Assembly: GCF_000150275.1 (NCBI RefSeq)
Contig: NW_002060949.1
Location: 1,113,836 to 1,177,835, forward strand
Length of the DNA stretch: 64,000 nucleotides
Source: Trichoplax adhaerens
Taxonomy: Eukaryota > Placozoa > Uniplacotomia > Trichoplacea > Trichoplacidae
Reading direction: 5' to 3'
Below are positions 40,487 to 54,752 of this stretch, piece by piece. Each line of letters starts with the position of its first letter. The stretch's first letter is position 1. Below the pieces are notes generated by a model. The model saw only the letters and a program-made list of their open reading frames with translations. It was not told where the DNA came from and ran no database searches. The position numbers were made by a program, and so were the translations under genes.

Positions 40487-43400
40487 TCATTTATCTTTAT
40501 CATCTGTTTCATTGCTGGCATGCTTACTGATATCATTCATGCTGCTCTCCCGAATTTCTTTAAAACGTCGAATAATCTTTTTCCAATCGACAGCATCAAT
40601 AATAGTGCTATTAAACTGTTGACTGGCACGTATGTTTGCAATATTCGGATGAGCTGAAGAACGTCGTCGCATAAAATTACGTATAACGTTATTATTTGGC
40701 GCTAAGCTATCCATTGACCAGACATCAGCATCCAGTACGTCTTCAGAACTTTGTGTACCTAAATCGGTGACGCATACATCACATCTTCTGCGAGCTAAGA
40801 CGCGTAAGTATTCGTAAGCCTTAACAAATAAATTTAGTGGTGCTGGCGTGGAAGCATTACGTTGCATAGAGCTTATTAACTTAGCACGCCCAAATTTCCA
40901 TTCTACGTCCGATTGTCGTTGAATTCTTTGATATGTATCGCTCATCATAGCAATCAATAGATTGATAAGGACGATGATAGAGATCACATTATAAATTCCA
41001 AAAACAAACTTAACAGCAATTAATACACCTGATGGAACACTAGCATTATTTGGTGAATAAATATCACCTGGCAATGGTAAAGCAGATAATTCATTTAAAC
41101 CAAACAAGGAAAAGAATAATAATTCAAACATAGGTGCAATGCCAGTTACTGCTTCTGTACTTTTAATTCTTGGATCGACTGGTTTATAAGCAGTTGCCAT
41201 CATTGCCGCAAATCCAGCGAGAAAAATACTCAAGACAACAAGAAAACGCAATAAATCTTTCATCAGATCACGTATAATAATGCCCCACGGCCCAAACAAA
41301 TGATGAAAAGTTAAGTAATCCAATAATAGGATAAAGCATAACATCATTGCTATACCAAATAACATATTACGTGTATAGAGTGCTTGATAGACAGCCGCAC
41401 CAGTTAAAAATAAACCACCCGTAATGTGAGCTACAATTGCAGCGAAAGAAAATACCAATACAATAGTGTATATCCAGCCAAGACCAGAGTGATCGCGTGT
41501 CGATGTTAATTCCGTTAGTAAATAACCAGATAGCCATATTATTAATATTATCTCTGACCATTTAGGAACTAAAACACTAACATTAGGAAACCGATCTTCT
41601 AATTGTATTGCGCATACAAATAGAAACCATATGATTAGAAATATATGTGAAGCAAGATGTGACATTAGGCGTATGATTGGAATTTTGTTATACTTATTTT
41701 TAAGCGGTAAAGATAAATAAATCCATATTATTGGACAGAGGATAAATGAAAGCATTAGAGCTAAGTATTTCCAATTACCCCAGGTCAAACCACCTTTCCA
41801 TGTGAAACTAAGGTATTTTTGAACCGCTGGATGAGCAATGACACGCTTTTGTTGACATTCCAATAAAATATCAAGAAATCTAGTTTCGCTATCATCAGTT
41901 GCTTTGAGTAATGTTTTAGTATTGCCATCAGCAGTTGTTAGCTGCAATAATTCGCAAGCAATGTTTTCACAAAAATTACTCATAGCCACTAATTCTTGTG
42001 CTCGTTCTTTTTCTTTACGTGAAATTGTTCTAAATTGCTGTGATAGCTTGACCGCCGTATGGATAGGAGCTGCTGATGTTGTTATAAAATCTATAATAAC
42101 TTGATTATTATGCGATTTACCGCATGACATTAGATCGAAAATAAACTGCAGATATCATTGAGTATTTTTGTAAATAGCAACCAGTACCGGTAATAAATAA
42201 ATCAATCAGGCCATAAGTATAAATGAAGAAATAAAAGCAAATTAGAAATTATGTAAAGGAGGTACAGCAAAAATACTGTAACATCTACCTACAATATTAT
42301 ATATCCAATTTATCATTTTGATTTAAATTGCAAAATTTATCTTACATACCTTCTTATTGTTTAATAATTTTTCTGTATTATGAGGTTTAGTAAGCAATAA
42401 AGAAACAACTTTATGATGTCCATGACTCGCAGCGTAACATACAGCAATTTTACTCTCCTATTTGATATAAATAGTTGGGGTATTAATGTCACAATAATTT
42501 AAATGAAATTTAAGCTTCACAAGTAGAGTAGTATGCAATATAACATCCCACAGGAAATAAATATCATGATACGATGAACGATTGCAATTTTTATGCACCT
42601 TAGTTTCGGTCGTACTGGCTCCTGAATCACTCAGTAACTTCACAACATCTAAATGACCAGACTTTGCAGCATGATGTAATGGTGTCCACAAATTCTATTA
42701 GATAATCCAAAAACCAAGATTAGTAAAATAATATCAGCGATACCCTTATACTGATTTTTTCCGTCTTAGCAATATGATACCCCTAATGTAAGACACTTTT
42801 TAACGTATTATTAGCTAGGATACATGAGACACAAAGTGTCTAAACATCAGAAAGGACATATGTACGGTGCTATCTGGAGCTTACTTCATCCATGGCATCA
42901 ATATCAGCTCCCTGACTGATCAATAGTGCTACCGTCTCGTAATGACCATTACTAGCTGCATAATGAAGGCAAGTTCTATTATAACGATCACGAATGCGTA
43001 ATTGAGACGTTGATTTACTCAACAGCAAGCCGATAACGGATATATTGCCATTATTGGATGCTAAATGAAATGGAATACTGCCAGATTCGTCTGTTGAGGA
43101 CTTATATTGAATCCCCGATGAATTCAACAATAATCGGGTGCAGTTATCTTGTCCTGATTGAGCGGCTAGATGTAAAGCTGTCATTCCTTTTTCGTATGGC
43201 ATCCTCCAAGAAACAGCATGTTTACTTCTTGTTGGAGCCTGATGAGACACAAAATAGTAGTAGTATTAACAGTTAAAACTAAGATAGGAAATATTTCGAT
43301 AAGTAGTGTATTTGGTCATAACTATTTTCACAATTATCTGATATCTAAGAGTCTAGTTTATAAACCGTTCCTAGATTGCGAGTTAAAACTGCGAATACTT

Positions 43401-46400
43401 TATAATCTCATTATAGAATTGATAACAGTATCAATTAAAGCCTAAATTGTACTTGTTAATTCCACACACATTAGGATAGCCGGAGCAATATACTCGTAAG
43501 ACGAACGTTTTACTTAATTAAATATGGTTAAATTTGAAATGATAGATATTATTAATGTACCGGTATTGCTATGCAATCTAGTGCTACACTTACAGCGCTG
43601 GGAGTATTAACAGGAATATAGTTGATAATTTCTTGTAAAAATTCAGGCTGGCCATGTTGTGCGGCAACATGCATTGCTGTTAATCCAGTCTGTAAAAATA
43701 AATGAATGACTATTACTGACTTATATCTATTTTCCAATTCCCAAATGTTAAATTATCGTTTAAGTATACATTCAATTAATTAATATTTTTAATAATAGTA
43801 ATCAAGTGAATATCAAATATGTACCTAAAGATTGCATACTGTATATGAAATGAAATTTAGCAAGCTCTTACCAATAAACTAGTTGCAGTTAATGCCATCT
43901 TATCTTTTAGACATTCTATTATATTAACGTGTCCAAATCGAGCCGCAAGATGTAAAGGAGTCAAGCCATCCTATATGATTATAAACATACAGAACATTAA
44001 ACTGAAGTGAAAAACAGGAAGATGCAAGTATGCTACAATAAACAAGCGAAGTAAATCATGAAACTAAAACCAAAAATCCTTTCGGATAATTGTCTCTATG
44101 CCTATTTCGGTTAAAACAGATATACTCGTGCAATATTACTATTGAGTTATAGCATAATAAAATAATTAACTAATAAGAGATTAATTATTAAATGTACACA
44201 AAGAAGAGTATTAAAACTCATACTATCTTACACTAAATTGATGGTTAAACTTTATCATTTTTAAATAATAACTCCTAAATATCACACGAAAAAGTAGACA
44301 ATACTGAGAAACGCCATTCAGAAATGAACTTGCTTAAATTATGAAATTGTAGCACGTATGACATTAATTTGTATTTCACATACAGAGGTCTCATCAGTTG
44401 GCAGAGCTCCATTCTCGATTAAAACCTGAACGATCTCTGCATGTCCTTTACCAGCAGCCAAATGTAAAGCAGTTGCTTTTCTTTTCTACAATATTTATTA
44501 ACAGATTCGTGATGGAATAGTCGTAATTAAATTATAAATTAACATAACTTTTAATCTTGTGTCAAATTCTATCACAGAATAACGCAATAATTGTACCTTA
44601 TCTTTTGTAAAAATGACATTCTTAGAATTGACTTTTAATAATTCCTTGATTACACTTAAACTTCCTTTTTCTGCTGCAATATGTGCGCATGTTGAGCCAT
44701 CCTATAAGTTAGCAATATATATTGTGACAAATGCAGATGATCACCATAAAAATAAATAATGTTGATATGAGTGCTTAAAAATTACGGTAATTAAGGGGAA
44801 TGCTTTCCTCTGTACAGTAATCGTTACTAATTATAACTGGAGCAATTATCTGTGAGCATGTAAGGGGGTGAAAATAAATCCTTACTTGGCTGGCTTCATT
44901 AATAAGTTTAGGAGCTGAACTCAAGAACAACTGAACAACTTCAGAATGATCTTCCTTGGTCGCCAACAAAAGTGGAGTTTCACCATTCTATACCGGAAAT
45001 AGACGTCATTTGATAACAATTAGTGCATTAAAATTTGATAGTATATACTGGAAATTTCCTCTAATTCCATGCATTATATACGAATTATCCTTTACATACG
45101 CTATCTACGGCCGATGGATCCGCATTAAAGTGCAATAATTCTCTGCAGACATCCAACCGACCATTTTCAGCAGCATTGTGCAACGGTGTTCGTTTATTCT
45201 ATTTAAAAATAGAAGAGTGATTTATATATGAGTACATAATGATATAAATATAAGTATTTTCATTTCTTCAGTAGTATCTTAGCGATTTACAATATATCCT
45301 ATATCAGTCTATTACATTAACTGTACTTAAATTATATTATCAGATACAACGATATACATTAAGTAAAAATTTACCAAAGTCATGGCATCGCAAGCTGCTT
45401 TGTGTTTTTCAACAAGAAGCTGAATCATATCTTTATGACCGCTGCTAGCACTTAAATGTAATGGAGTTTCGCCACTCTAAAGGAAATTAATATTATAGCC
45501 GGAAAATTAATTTACTATCACTAAATCATTTTATATTATTTTTTACTTAACTATGTAAGTTATGATTTAATAGATAACCTACTATTGTAACAAAACATCG
45601 ATTAAATACCTTTACTAATTTATTCTAACCTTTGTTTTACTATTTACGAATGAACGATTATTAATTAATATGTCAGCCACTTCAGTATGACCATTGTCGG
45701 CTGCAAAATGGAGTGCTGTCATACCAACCTATTTAAATAGGGTTGAAATATATTGTAGATCAGCATAGATAAAAATTTGTTAATCATAGCTACAAATATG
45801 TAATATATGCATAGTTTAACAATCACATTGGTTTAATAAAATTAATACTGACTTTGTATTATACTTGGCATGCGATAATCTACATGCTAATACATGCAAT
45901 ATTTTGTATAGATGAATGGAATCGACAATAAACTTACTTCGTTAAAAAGATCAACACGAGCGTGATGAAGTAGCAATAACTTTACGATATCTTTATATCC
46001 ATGTTTTGCAGCGTTCATAATTGGAGTCATACCATTCTAATTAAAATTGTATGAATTATGTTAATTGGGACTTCCCTATCACTCAATTGGCATTAGATTT
46101 TGTTTTAATGTAATAAAATTAAATTGTATAAAAATGCATATCTTACTTCACTCTGGAAATTAACAGATGATTGAGCTACTCGGCTAACAGCTTGGCATAA
46201 AATGTTGGCTATATCGTAATTTCCGTAATCACAGCATAGATGTAGAGGTGTTTCTAACGTCTACAAATGATTAAATTGTTAAGATAATAGATTTAATGCT
46301 CACAGGCAATCATAAATATAGCAATTTATTCAAGGTACTACAAGATATGAATAGCTACGGTCATAAACATACTACTTGTACTAAAACGAAAGTACTTTAG

Positions 46401-49400
46401 ATAACTATTCGCATATCAATGTTAGCTGATACTAGGAACTAATTCAATAGTTTACATTATTAATATGATTTAAGATCAATTATAAGTTATTTCAATCTGT
46501 AATATCTATTCGCACGCATTAAAACCGAATAATTTTAAGTATAACCAAACATCCCACCTCCGTCATTTTTGCTGTGGCATCTCCACGGCAAATTAACAAT
46601 AGTTTCATAATTTCAACATCTTCATCCTTGTAATGTGTATCGCTTTTACGAAGTCGTGCAGCATAATGCAAACTGTTTTCACCCAACTGAATAAATAAAT
46701 ATTACGTATTAAACACTGTAGCTACTACATCGTTTATGATTGCTATCTGAAAGTTTAATCGTTTTAGAGAATGCAATTAAATAGTGGATCTTTTTTTACC
46801 TTTGTGACACTGTTAACCGCTTTAACTGCATCATTTGGTGATAGCATACAAGTTAAATAGTCTAGGATATCTTTAATTAGCGACCAGTGGCATTGTCTGG
46901 TAGCAATATGCAAGGCTGTTTCACCATTCTAAGGATAAATATAATCAAATGCATAATATGAATGGAAGAAAGAAATGATACCGTAATGGTTTATTTCATT
47001 ATTGAAGTGATATCCTAAAATGACAAAATTTTCATTTAAAAACTTTTTACCTTGGACATGGCAGCAGCATCGCCTCCTTCGGTCAGTAAATGACGCACCA
47101 TATTTAAGTTACCATGCGTACAAGCAATATGAAGTGGAGTTTCACCATTCTAAAGTATCATAAAGTATTTTAGTCGTTCTTGCCAAAAGATCAATGATTA
47201 TATACAATATTTTCTTTTTCTGTTATCCTTTGCATACTATCATTTCTAAGAGATAATAAGCTTATCGTAATGATAAATATTTAGTATATAATACTGGTAA
47301 GTATTACGTTAAAATAGAAAAGCTATAGGTTTCCTATACATCAATCCCATAGTATAACTCTGGCAACTAGTAGCAAGTGCGGTACTGGAGATACAATAGC
47401 GAGTCTTGACGCACTATAGGCTTCTAACGTAGATTTATACATTAAGAATTTTATTTATACCTCTGTTGTCGCATTGACATCAGCACCACTCTTAATTAAC
47501 ATATCCGCTACACGTTCTCCATTCTTAACTTTGGAAGCAATATGTAGCGGAGTTTCATAATTCTATCAAATTGAAAATAGAAGCAACATTGATATAAATG
47601 AATTCTTTACATTAAATTAAGCTAATAAAAATGAATCTTTCATTCGTAGTCATACCTCTCCACCAGCTAAGTGAACATCAGCTCCAAAACCAAGTAAAGC
47701 TTGAACAACCAAGGGTTGACAGTTTTTAACAGCGCAATGTAAGGCGGTAAAATTATCCTACATTTTTAATTCATACCGTAGTTAATACAGATATTACGAT
47801 TAAAAATACGTGATTGCTTTGAACTGATTACTTTAAATTTGATGTCATTTACTAATCGATAACTACGTTAATCTTTAAATTTCTTACCTTCGTTTTATGA
47901 TTCACTGATGCACCTTTCATTAATAGAGCACGAACAACTTCAACATGGCCTTGTTCGGCGGCTACATGCAAGCATAATGCGCCATTCTACAAATTATCGA
48001 AATTTAAATAGTTAGTTATAACTAACTCCTAAGTCTTGACAATAATCTGTATTGTGGTACTGTAACTATCTTGTAATTGGTGAATGAATTCAAGTTAACT
48101 AATACTCAATCTAGTAAATTTCAAGTATTATGATGGGCTTATAAAATTGTAGCATAAGCTTTAATTGTAATGATTTAATTCATCATTTGTAGCATATAGC
48201 GACCTTATTTGGCAATTGTAATGGAACTCCTTTTTTTAGGAATAGCAATGCAGTCTCAGGATGGCCATGTTTGGAGGCAATATGCATCATAGTACTGCCG
48301 TCCTAAAGAAAATGTAAAAATTGAGATGTTTTACATATTCTAGAATTATTCAGTTAATTCCTTCTCAATAATTTTATTCTTTCAGTGTGATTCCCATATA
48401 ACATCGTCAAGACTACAAATAGCTAAAGCAGATATTTGAAAGTCTTGCAAGAGAAAATTTGTTGCCAGTAAATAAATTAAAACTGTATTAACCTTTGTCC
48501 TAGCTGCAACAGACGTTTTAAATTTCTCCGTTAAAATATCGACAATTTTCGTTTGGCCTTTCTCTGCAGCAATGTGCAATGGCGATCTATCATACTATAG
48601 GTTATAATGAATAACAAGTAATACATGAGCAAGAAAATGGTACAAGTCTTACAATTATCCTTAATTTTATTTTTATGCTATAGTTTTAAACACCATCAAG
48701 TAATGCAATGCACGACTATATGATCTGATATCATAACACCGTCAAATAGAACGCAAATATCTCTAAAATAGTGATGTCACTTATGTTGTACTTACGCGAT
48801 CCACATAGTTGCTATTGGCTTTATGCATGTGAAGAACTTTAAGAAGGGAAGCGTTGCCTTCAGCAACAGCTACATGCAGTGGTGTTAGACCTTCATTCTA
48901 AATTAAAGTATATTATTCATTTTATATTAGCCGAATAGATATAACCTTAAATCAATATTAATAGTAATTTGTTTGTTTGATAACGTTTATAAGCAAATTG
49001 ATACAGAATTATCAATAATAATAGTAGAAATTTATGATAATATTTATCAGTATTTAAACGCCATCTTATTAAATTTACATTTTGGACATCTACGGAAGCG
49101 CCAAAATCTAATATCAATTTCAGCAATTCTGCTGGCGTTGTTTTAGCTTGGCATACACAATGAATGAGTGAGTTGCCATTGGCCTATACATGGAAAAAAA
49201 TAGTAATCATTCAATAGTCAAGCATCGATAGTAGGATAGCCTATGAGGCTATAGCAAGGATTAAACTTACCATACGATGTTGGACTTGCTCTTCTGCAAA
49301 ATCCGTCAGTAATTCTTTTAAGATGCCACTGTTACCTGTACAAGCTGCTAAATGAACAGGCAAAGCTCCGTCCTATGAATGAATTATTGTAATGAGCGTA

Positions 49401-51421
49401 AGTAAAATATAGGAAAGGTAAGAAATAGATCTTGCTTACTATCATATATAATATATTACACACGCAATTGTTAGTAAAATTTTAGCTGTAATGTACTATC
49501 ACTTAAAATTAGAACTTTAGAGTAACATAGTGATGATAAAAGAATCTTACTCTATCAGGAGTCAAACGTGCTCTTCCATCCGAGGCTTGTAGCAATAAAC
49601 GAACTGGGTCAAGACCACCGCTCGTCCTGGATGAGGCAACGTGGAGGGGTAGCTGTTTTAACGGCTACATATCGTTCAATATAAAGATGAGCGGATATTA
49701 ATTTCGAGGGTTATTTCCAATACATCATCATATTCTTCTAACATTCCGAACAGGCTTATATACGTTTCAAAACAATGTCCTGATAGAACTCTCGAAATTA
49801 ATTCGACAAATGCTTTTCATTAAGTTTACTTACACCACCAGCGAGATCTGGCTGTACATTTTTCAAAAAGATCCTAACAATATCAGCACTACCTCCGGTT
49901 GCAGCAAAATGCATAACATTGCAACCATCCTAAAATGAGATTCAAGGTATAAAAGCGAATTTTAAGAAGGCAATTGTATCTTTATAGATCATAAATGATA
50001 TCGTTGCCTTACTAAGTAATGGCTACTCAGCTATAATGAATTTAAAACTGAATAATTAGCTATGTTATTGCACTTTTGCAACTTGATGGTCTTAAGCATG
50101 TATAATATATGGCCATCATATTAAAATATTGTATCATCGGTATACTGAGATGTATTGGCACTGTGCTAGGTTGGAGCTAAGCAGGAGTTAGTCTTCTAAT
50201 TGGATAGATATACTGAGAGCTACATAATGAGCAATTGCATGAAATGAAGCCAAGGCTAAAATTGCTCATCTAGTGAATCTACTCACATCATCAATTTCAT
50301 TTTACTACACGGTATATTCTAAAAATTTTACCATACCATAGTATTTAAGCTGTCGACTGCTATGTATATGATATCACTGTACGATTAATTTGAAACTCAG
50401 TTAAACTGCTCCGTGCTAGATAATTGATAGAATAATTTTATAATATCATCGATCTTTCCATAGTACTTCACTTATAAAAGTACACACTGTCAAGACTATA
50501 CAGTAATTCAATTCGATTCTACCGGAGACTATTTTTACATTATTTTATACATAATTATATTTCTTCAACGCTTTTGCCAAATTGAATTTCTCCACTTACT
50601 CGTGTAACATCATTAGGTGAACATCCTAAATCAAGCAGGCGTTCAACGACATTAATTTTATTATCTTGAGCTGCCAACATTAAAATAGTGACTCCACTAT
50701 CCTGTATTAATAAAGAAAACAAGCGAGAGGGATTAAGAAAGAGATAAACCAAGTCTATTATGTCCTCAATTATTCTTATTCCTCTTAAAATCATTCGAAA
50801 TTATCAATTAAACTACTAATTAATAGATTAAAACTTTAAGAATTTAGTGAATTGCTTCGTTCATTATAAAATTTCAATAAAAAATACAAATAGAATAGTA
50901 AATTATAGTGTTAGCGTTCCATTTCCGTCAGCATAAAAAGCGGATAAACGATTACATAGTGCATACGATATCTTGTATATTGGTACTAGCTAACAGACAT
51001 TAATAAGCATAATTTGAAGTTATTTTTACAACTTGAATCCATTTTAAATATATTCCACTGATTAAATTTCATATAGGAACAGCTTCCAAAATGAATTAAG
51101 AGTCAATTTGTAAAAGATTTTAATTAATTTTATGATGTGCGTTGATAAGCATAATCGAAAATTAATTTTATAGCATGGCTCCGTTTTAAGATATTCAACT
51201 AGTTGAATTTCATATTGCAATAGTTTTCAAAATGAACAATCTACTAGTAAAAGATTTATATCAGTTTCACCAGCCATTCATTGAAATTTTGGATTATAAC
51301 TTACATCAATCGGCTGTTGTAGATCTTTAACATCACTTGATTCATTTTCATAATCGCTTCGCAGAATGGAATCAACAGCAGCCCAATCCCCTTTCTGTGC
51401 TGCAGCAGCTATTCTAGACAT
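40487..51421 (-). CDS. TRPN: TRPN (NOMPC-type) mechanosensitive cation channel, 29 exons
   Basis: Orthologue-like NOMPC channel: in flies and fish, a force-gated cation channel whose ankyrin spring tethers to microtubules. Exons (high to low): 51421-51305, 50701-50600, 49929-49834, 49664-49551, 49372-49271, 49183-49079, 48897-48796, 48594-48493, 48302-48204, 47986-47888, 47757-47656, 47562-47461, 47149-47051, 46928-46800, 46686-46558, 46260-46147, 46036-45938, 45728-45630, 45476-45375, 45198-45100, 44987-44886, 44701-44597, 44485-44384, 43970-43872, 43689-43594, 43238-42885, 42694-42599, 42457-42350, 42145-40487. Every junction is phase 0, giving 1610 residues, about the fly length. The N-terminus is RIAAAAQKGDWAAV, followed by about 29 ankyrin repeats. 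The last exon holds the linker, six membrane segments, the pore loop with LFGLNEL (about 1406), S6 and the TRP helix DVEWKFGRAKLI. NOMPC-specific sequences include KKGVPLQLPNK and LLIAMMSDTYQRIQ. Confidence 0.96.
42350..50701 (-). repeat. Ankyrin-repeat exon array of TRPN
   Basis: 27 consecutive exons encode the ankyrin domain. Twenty-six are 96-129 nt (32-43 codons), each carrying one repeat with G-x-TPLHxAA-x2-GH-x3-V-x2-LL character, and each starts and ends in phase 0. Most begin with Asn/Asp-Gly (NGETPLH, DGSTMMH), so the splice sites fall at the same place in every repeat. The exception is 42885-43238, 118 codons holding about 3.5 repeats without an intron. Exons at 46558-46686 and 46800-46928 are longer (43 codons) and carry insertions in the repeat. 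Confidence 0.93.
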
Positions 51422-52139
51422 GATTGCCTCTAAGGGAACATAAGAAAAATTGCAAGTTGATAATTGATTTTATCCAACTACATGTAAATTGACAGCTGTA
51501 AATGGACTCTTGTATTATTTAAAGGTTATACCGCGATTTTTCTTTCCGTTAGTAGTGAAATCAAAATATATCCGTACGTTGTTTTGATTTATCAAAAATT
51601 GCAAATTTTATTCTATAACCAGAAGAAAATAAAGCGGAAGATGCCTTTTAATAATTACTTTTAATATTCAATCTTGCCTATAGAATAGATAGTGCAATCT
51701 TTAAAGTGTAATACAAGCATTAATTGCTCTGTTAGATGATGAGAACTATGTTCAAGATTGCTGTAGCAGAAAGCGGAAAATCCAGTAAACAAATTTTCTC
51801 TTAGACTAAACTGTAGGCATAAGAATTGGCCATAAGCCGCACAAAATAATTTGCAAGCAACTGAAATGAGCACCGAATGAGGTTAAAAAATCGATAAACT
51901 TTCATTGGCTATCAAAGGATTCGACATGGGTATGGGGTATCTATCCCCATTTTTGAATGTGAAAAGTCTTTTTACTTGAGAATTCCTTCAATTTTTCCTG
52001 TAAATACTTAATATAAAGGGCTCATATGATAGGCAGATTATCATGACCTGACATTCACTTTAAGGTAAAGCAAAGAAAAATTGCTAAAGCATAAAGACGG
52101 CAAAGTAGCGAGATAGTAAATCCCAATATGCTAAAACAT

Positions 52140-52192
52140 TAGCTGCTGCAATATGCAAAAGCAACATTGTGCTCAGTATTCATTTTACCAAA
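52140..52192 (-). pseudogene. Possible decayed ankyrin-repeat fragment
   Basis: On the minus strand one frame reads LLLHIAAANVLAYWDLL and soon meets a stop, resembling an ankyrin TxLHIAAxxG core. There is no splice acceptor or donor in register, and flanking codons do not continue the repeat. It lies 0.7 kb upstream of the first TRPN exon. It may be a relic of a lost repeat exon or chance. Confidence 0.2.
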
Positions 52193-52930
52193 ATTGGATA
52201 GGATAATGTCGGCAGTTAGAGTAAACGGAAGCAAGTAGGAAATGCCAACATCCATTTTTACTCATTGTATGTATATAGACAATAGTAATGAATTAAAATC
52301 AAGGTTAATTTATACATCAAATCTAGATATTTTTTGATATAATAACTGATTTGATAGGATAGTTTAATTTAGCTAGTGTTAATAGTTTTACCTTTTCAGA
52401 TGTAATTAGTCCCTTACCTTGGCTAATTAGGCCTACACGTATAGAACTGTTTGTTGCAATTTTAAATTCAATTAACTGTTGTATAAAGCTCTCTATAAGA
52501 ATTTAAATCATAAGATAGTTTTAATTACGGCTAAAATTTGTTTCTTCTTTAGTAACAGATTTTAATAACAGAACGCTTGGATTAAACATGAAACAAGGTT
52601 ACTGTTAGTATTCCTAGCGACTGCATTTTGTTCATAAAATTGGCCTCAAATGGAGCTTATATATGTCATATACACTGAATAATAAAGTAGAACCATGTCA
52701 ACCAGATTAAAAATTTTTCATTTTATTTCAAAATTGTTAGCGAGGGTATTGGAACGAATAGAACTCTGTCGATGTGAAAAAAGTGATTAATAAAACAAGT
52801 AGGAATTTTGTTTTCGTCATTACCAGATCTACCGTATTGGAAGAGTTACTTAGATACCATTCTAAATGTTTTCTATAGTGAATTGGAAGCAGGGATATGC
52901 GATCATCTTTAAGAGATTTTTAAAACCACG

Positions 52931-53230
52931 AAAATTTTATCATTGTCGGAAAAGCGACAACGAAGGAAAATGTATTGATTGAAGACTGTCTATCTGTGAA
53001 TATTTTAAAGACCTTAAGATATACTTATGACGGATAAGTTTTATCATTGGTAGGAAAGTAATGACGAAGGAGAAAAATATTAATTAATTAAAGACGGTTT
53101 ATCCGCAAATTTTTTAATGGCCTTATACATATTGATAACTCATACAAATCTTATCCTTGATTGAAAAGAAGCAACGAAGGAAATAATATCGATTAAGGGT
53201 TGTTTATCCATGAATTTTTCAAAAAATTGT
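52931..53230. repeat. Degenerate tandem repeat, about three units of 110-120 bp
   Basis: Each unit contains TTTTATCATTG-like, then ACGAAGGA, then an ATTGA-AGACTGT or AAAGACGGTTTATCCG-like segment, then a CCTTA-like segment. Unit cores lie at about 52939, 53040 and 53150. Similarity is loose and indels are frequent, so these are old copies. Confidence 0.5.
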
Positions 53231-54610
53231 TTTGAGAAATAAGGTTTTAATGGTATTATTTGCATTCTAAGCTATTGAAACGCCTCATTACAACTATTAA
53301 CTACGACTCTACATCGGAATAACAATAAATTTTGTCAATAATTATTTGAAAATCGATAACTGTCTTCAATTAAATTTGCTTAGGATGTCCTTATGATCGA
53401 GGATGATATCATTTATTATCCACTGTAACTATTAATTACATGTAAACACCGGTAGTATAATGTTTATTAATTATAAACTTCTTTCACGGCGATGTCTGGA
53501 TAAATAAATTTCTTTGACTTAACTTTTCTAATCCCACTTCATACACTGCAAAAATGTCTTACTATCGCTAATCATTGCCTTTGAGTATTTGTAGAATATT
53601 TTTCGCAGACAGCGTGATTTTAAAGTTTTTAACACGTCCTTATAATCTAAACGGATGTCATTATTATCAATTTCAGCAATTAAATTGCCCCTAACCACTG
53701 ATATTGTCTTTTTATAATGAATGCTACGTCCATTAACTACAGTAAAACATCATTGTTCCATTTCTCAGTATTAGCTTGAAAGGAAATTGATGTACGATTT
53801 TCAACTCCTTTAAGATGCCTTTATAGGCTATTCTTATCAACTTTATGCATTAAATTAACGTTTAGTATTTGCAGATTTCTGTAGACTATCAAAGTTACTT
53901 TTGCAATTTCTTCGACTTAATTTCCTATCGTTGACTGTATTGGTAATGCAAGATATCCTGTTATATTATTGGTAGGCATGGAATGAGCTATGATAGAGTG
54001 CCAGCGTAGTAACGAGATTTCTCAGTAGTGTTTAATTAAAAGATAGAAATGGACAGTGATTTTCAATTTCTGATTGATCAAGATATCAGTATTATCAAAC
54101 GGAAAGAATCATACTGTATTATATAAGTGCCAGCTGAATAAGGCACAACAATAAAGTTTCAAAGACAGCTTTGAAAACCCATTTTCAACCGATTATTTAT
54201 CTTATCGAAATCTTCCTGAATCATGGAATTAGATACCTATCAACCCCTTAGCATATTTGTCTATTGGGCGTCTTAACCGTAGAATTTTTCGATTATTTCT
54301 TGAACGAGATGAAACATACTTTGACCTTCAATTTTCTCAAAGTATTTCCCACATTGACTCCTTCATTCTCAGAGATAATTCATTAGAAAGCGTAAATGTT
54401 GATAAAACGAGTTGTACGAGGAGGTATACGTTATAATCATTGCAAGTTTTGCAACGCGAATAAATCAGAAAAATATCGAAATGGTTACAACCTTATAACG
54501 GTAACTTAGATCATAACTCCAAGAAAGAATTTTGTTCCTGAATTGACTAATAGAAGTATCGTTTCGTAGCAATAATGATGTATTCTTAAACTTACTCCTG
54601 GTATAGTATT

Positions 54611-54752
54611 ATAGACTACTTTGACGAGAATCTAGAAGCGTTAAATCAAAAATCGCTGTAGCAAACTTAAAAATGAATGAAAGCATACTTAATTTTACTC
54701 TTTTATAGTCTCGTAGACTGATTTGGCGAAAGCCTAGAAGCGTTTAGGTACA
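54611..54752. repeat. Imperfect direct repeat, about 102-bp period
   Basis: TAGACTACTTTGACGAGAAT followed by CTAGAAGCGTT at about 54612 recurs as TAGACTGATTTGGCGAAAGC followed by CTAGAAGCGTTT at about 54714. It appears to belong to the same gene-free degenerate-repeat field as 52.9-53.2 kb. Confidence 0.55.
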
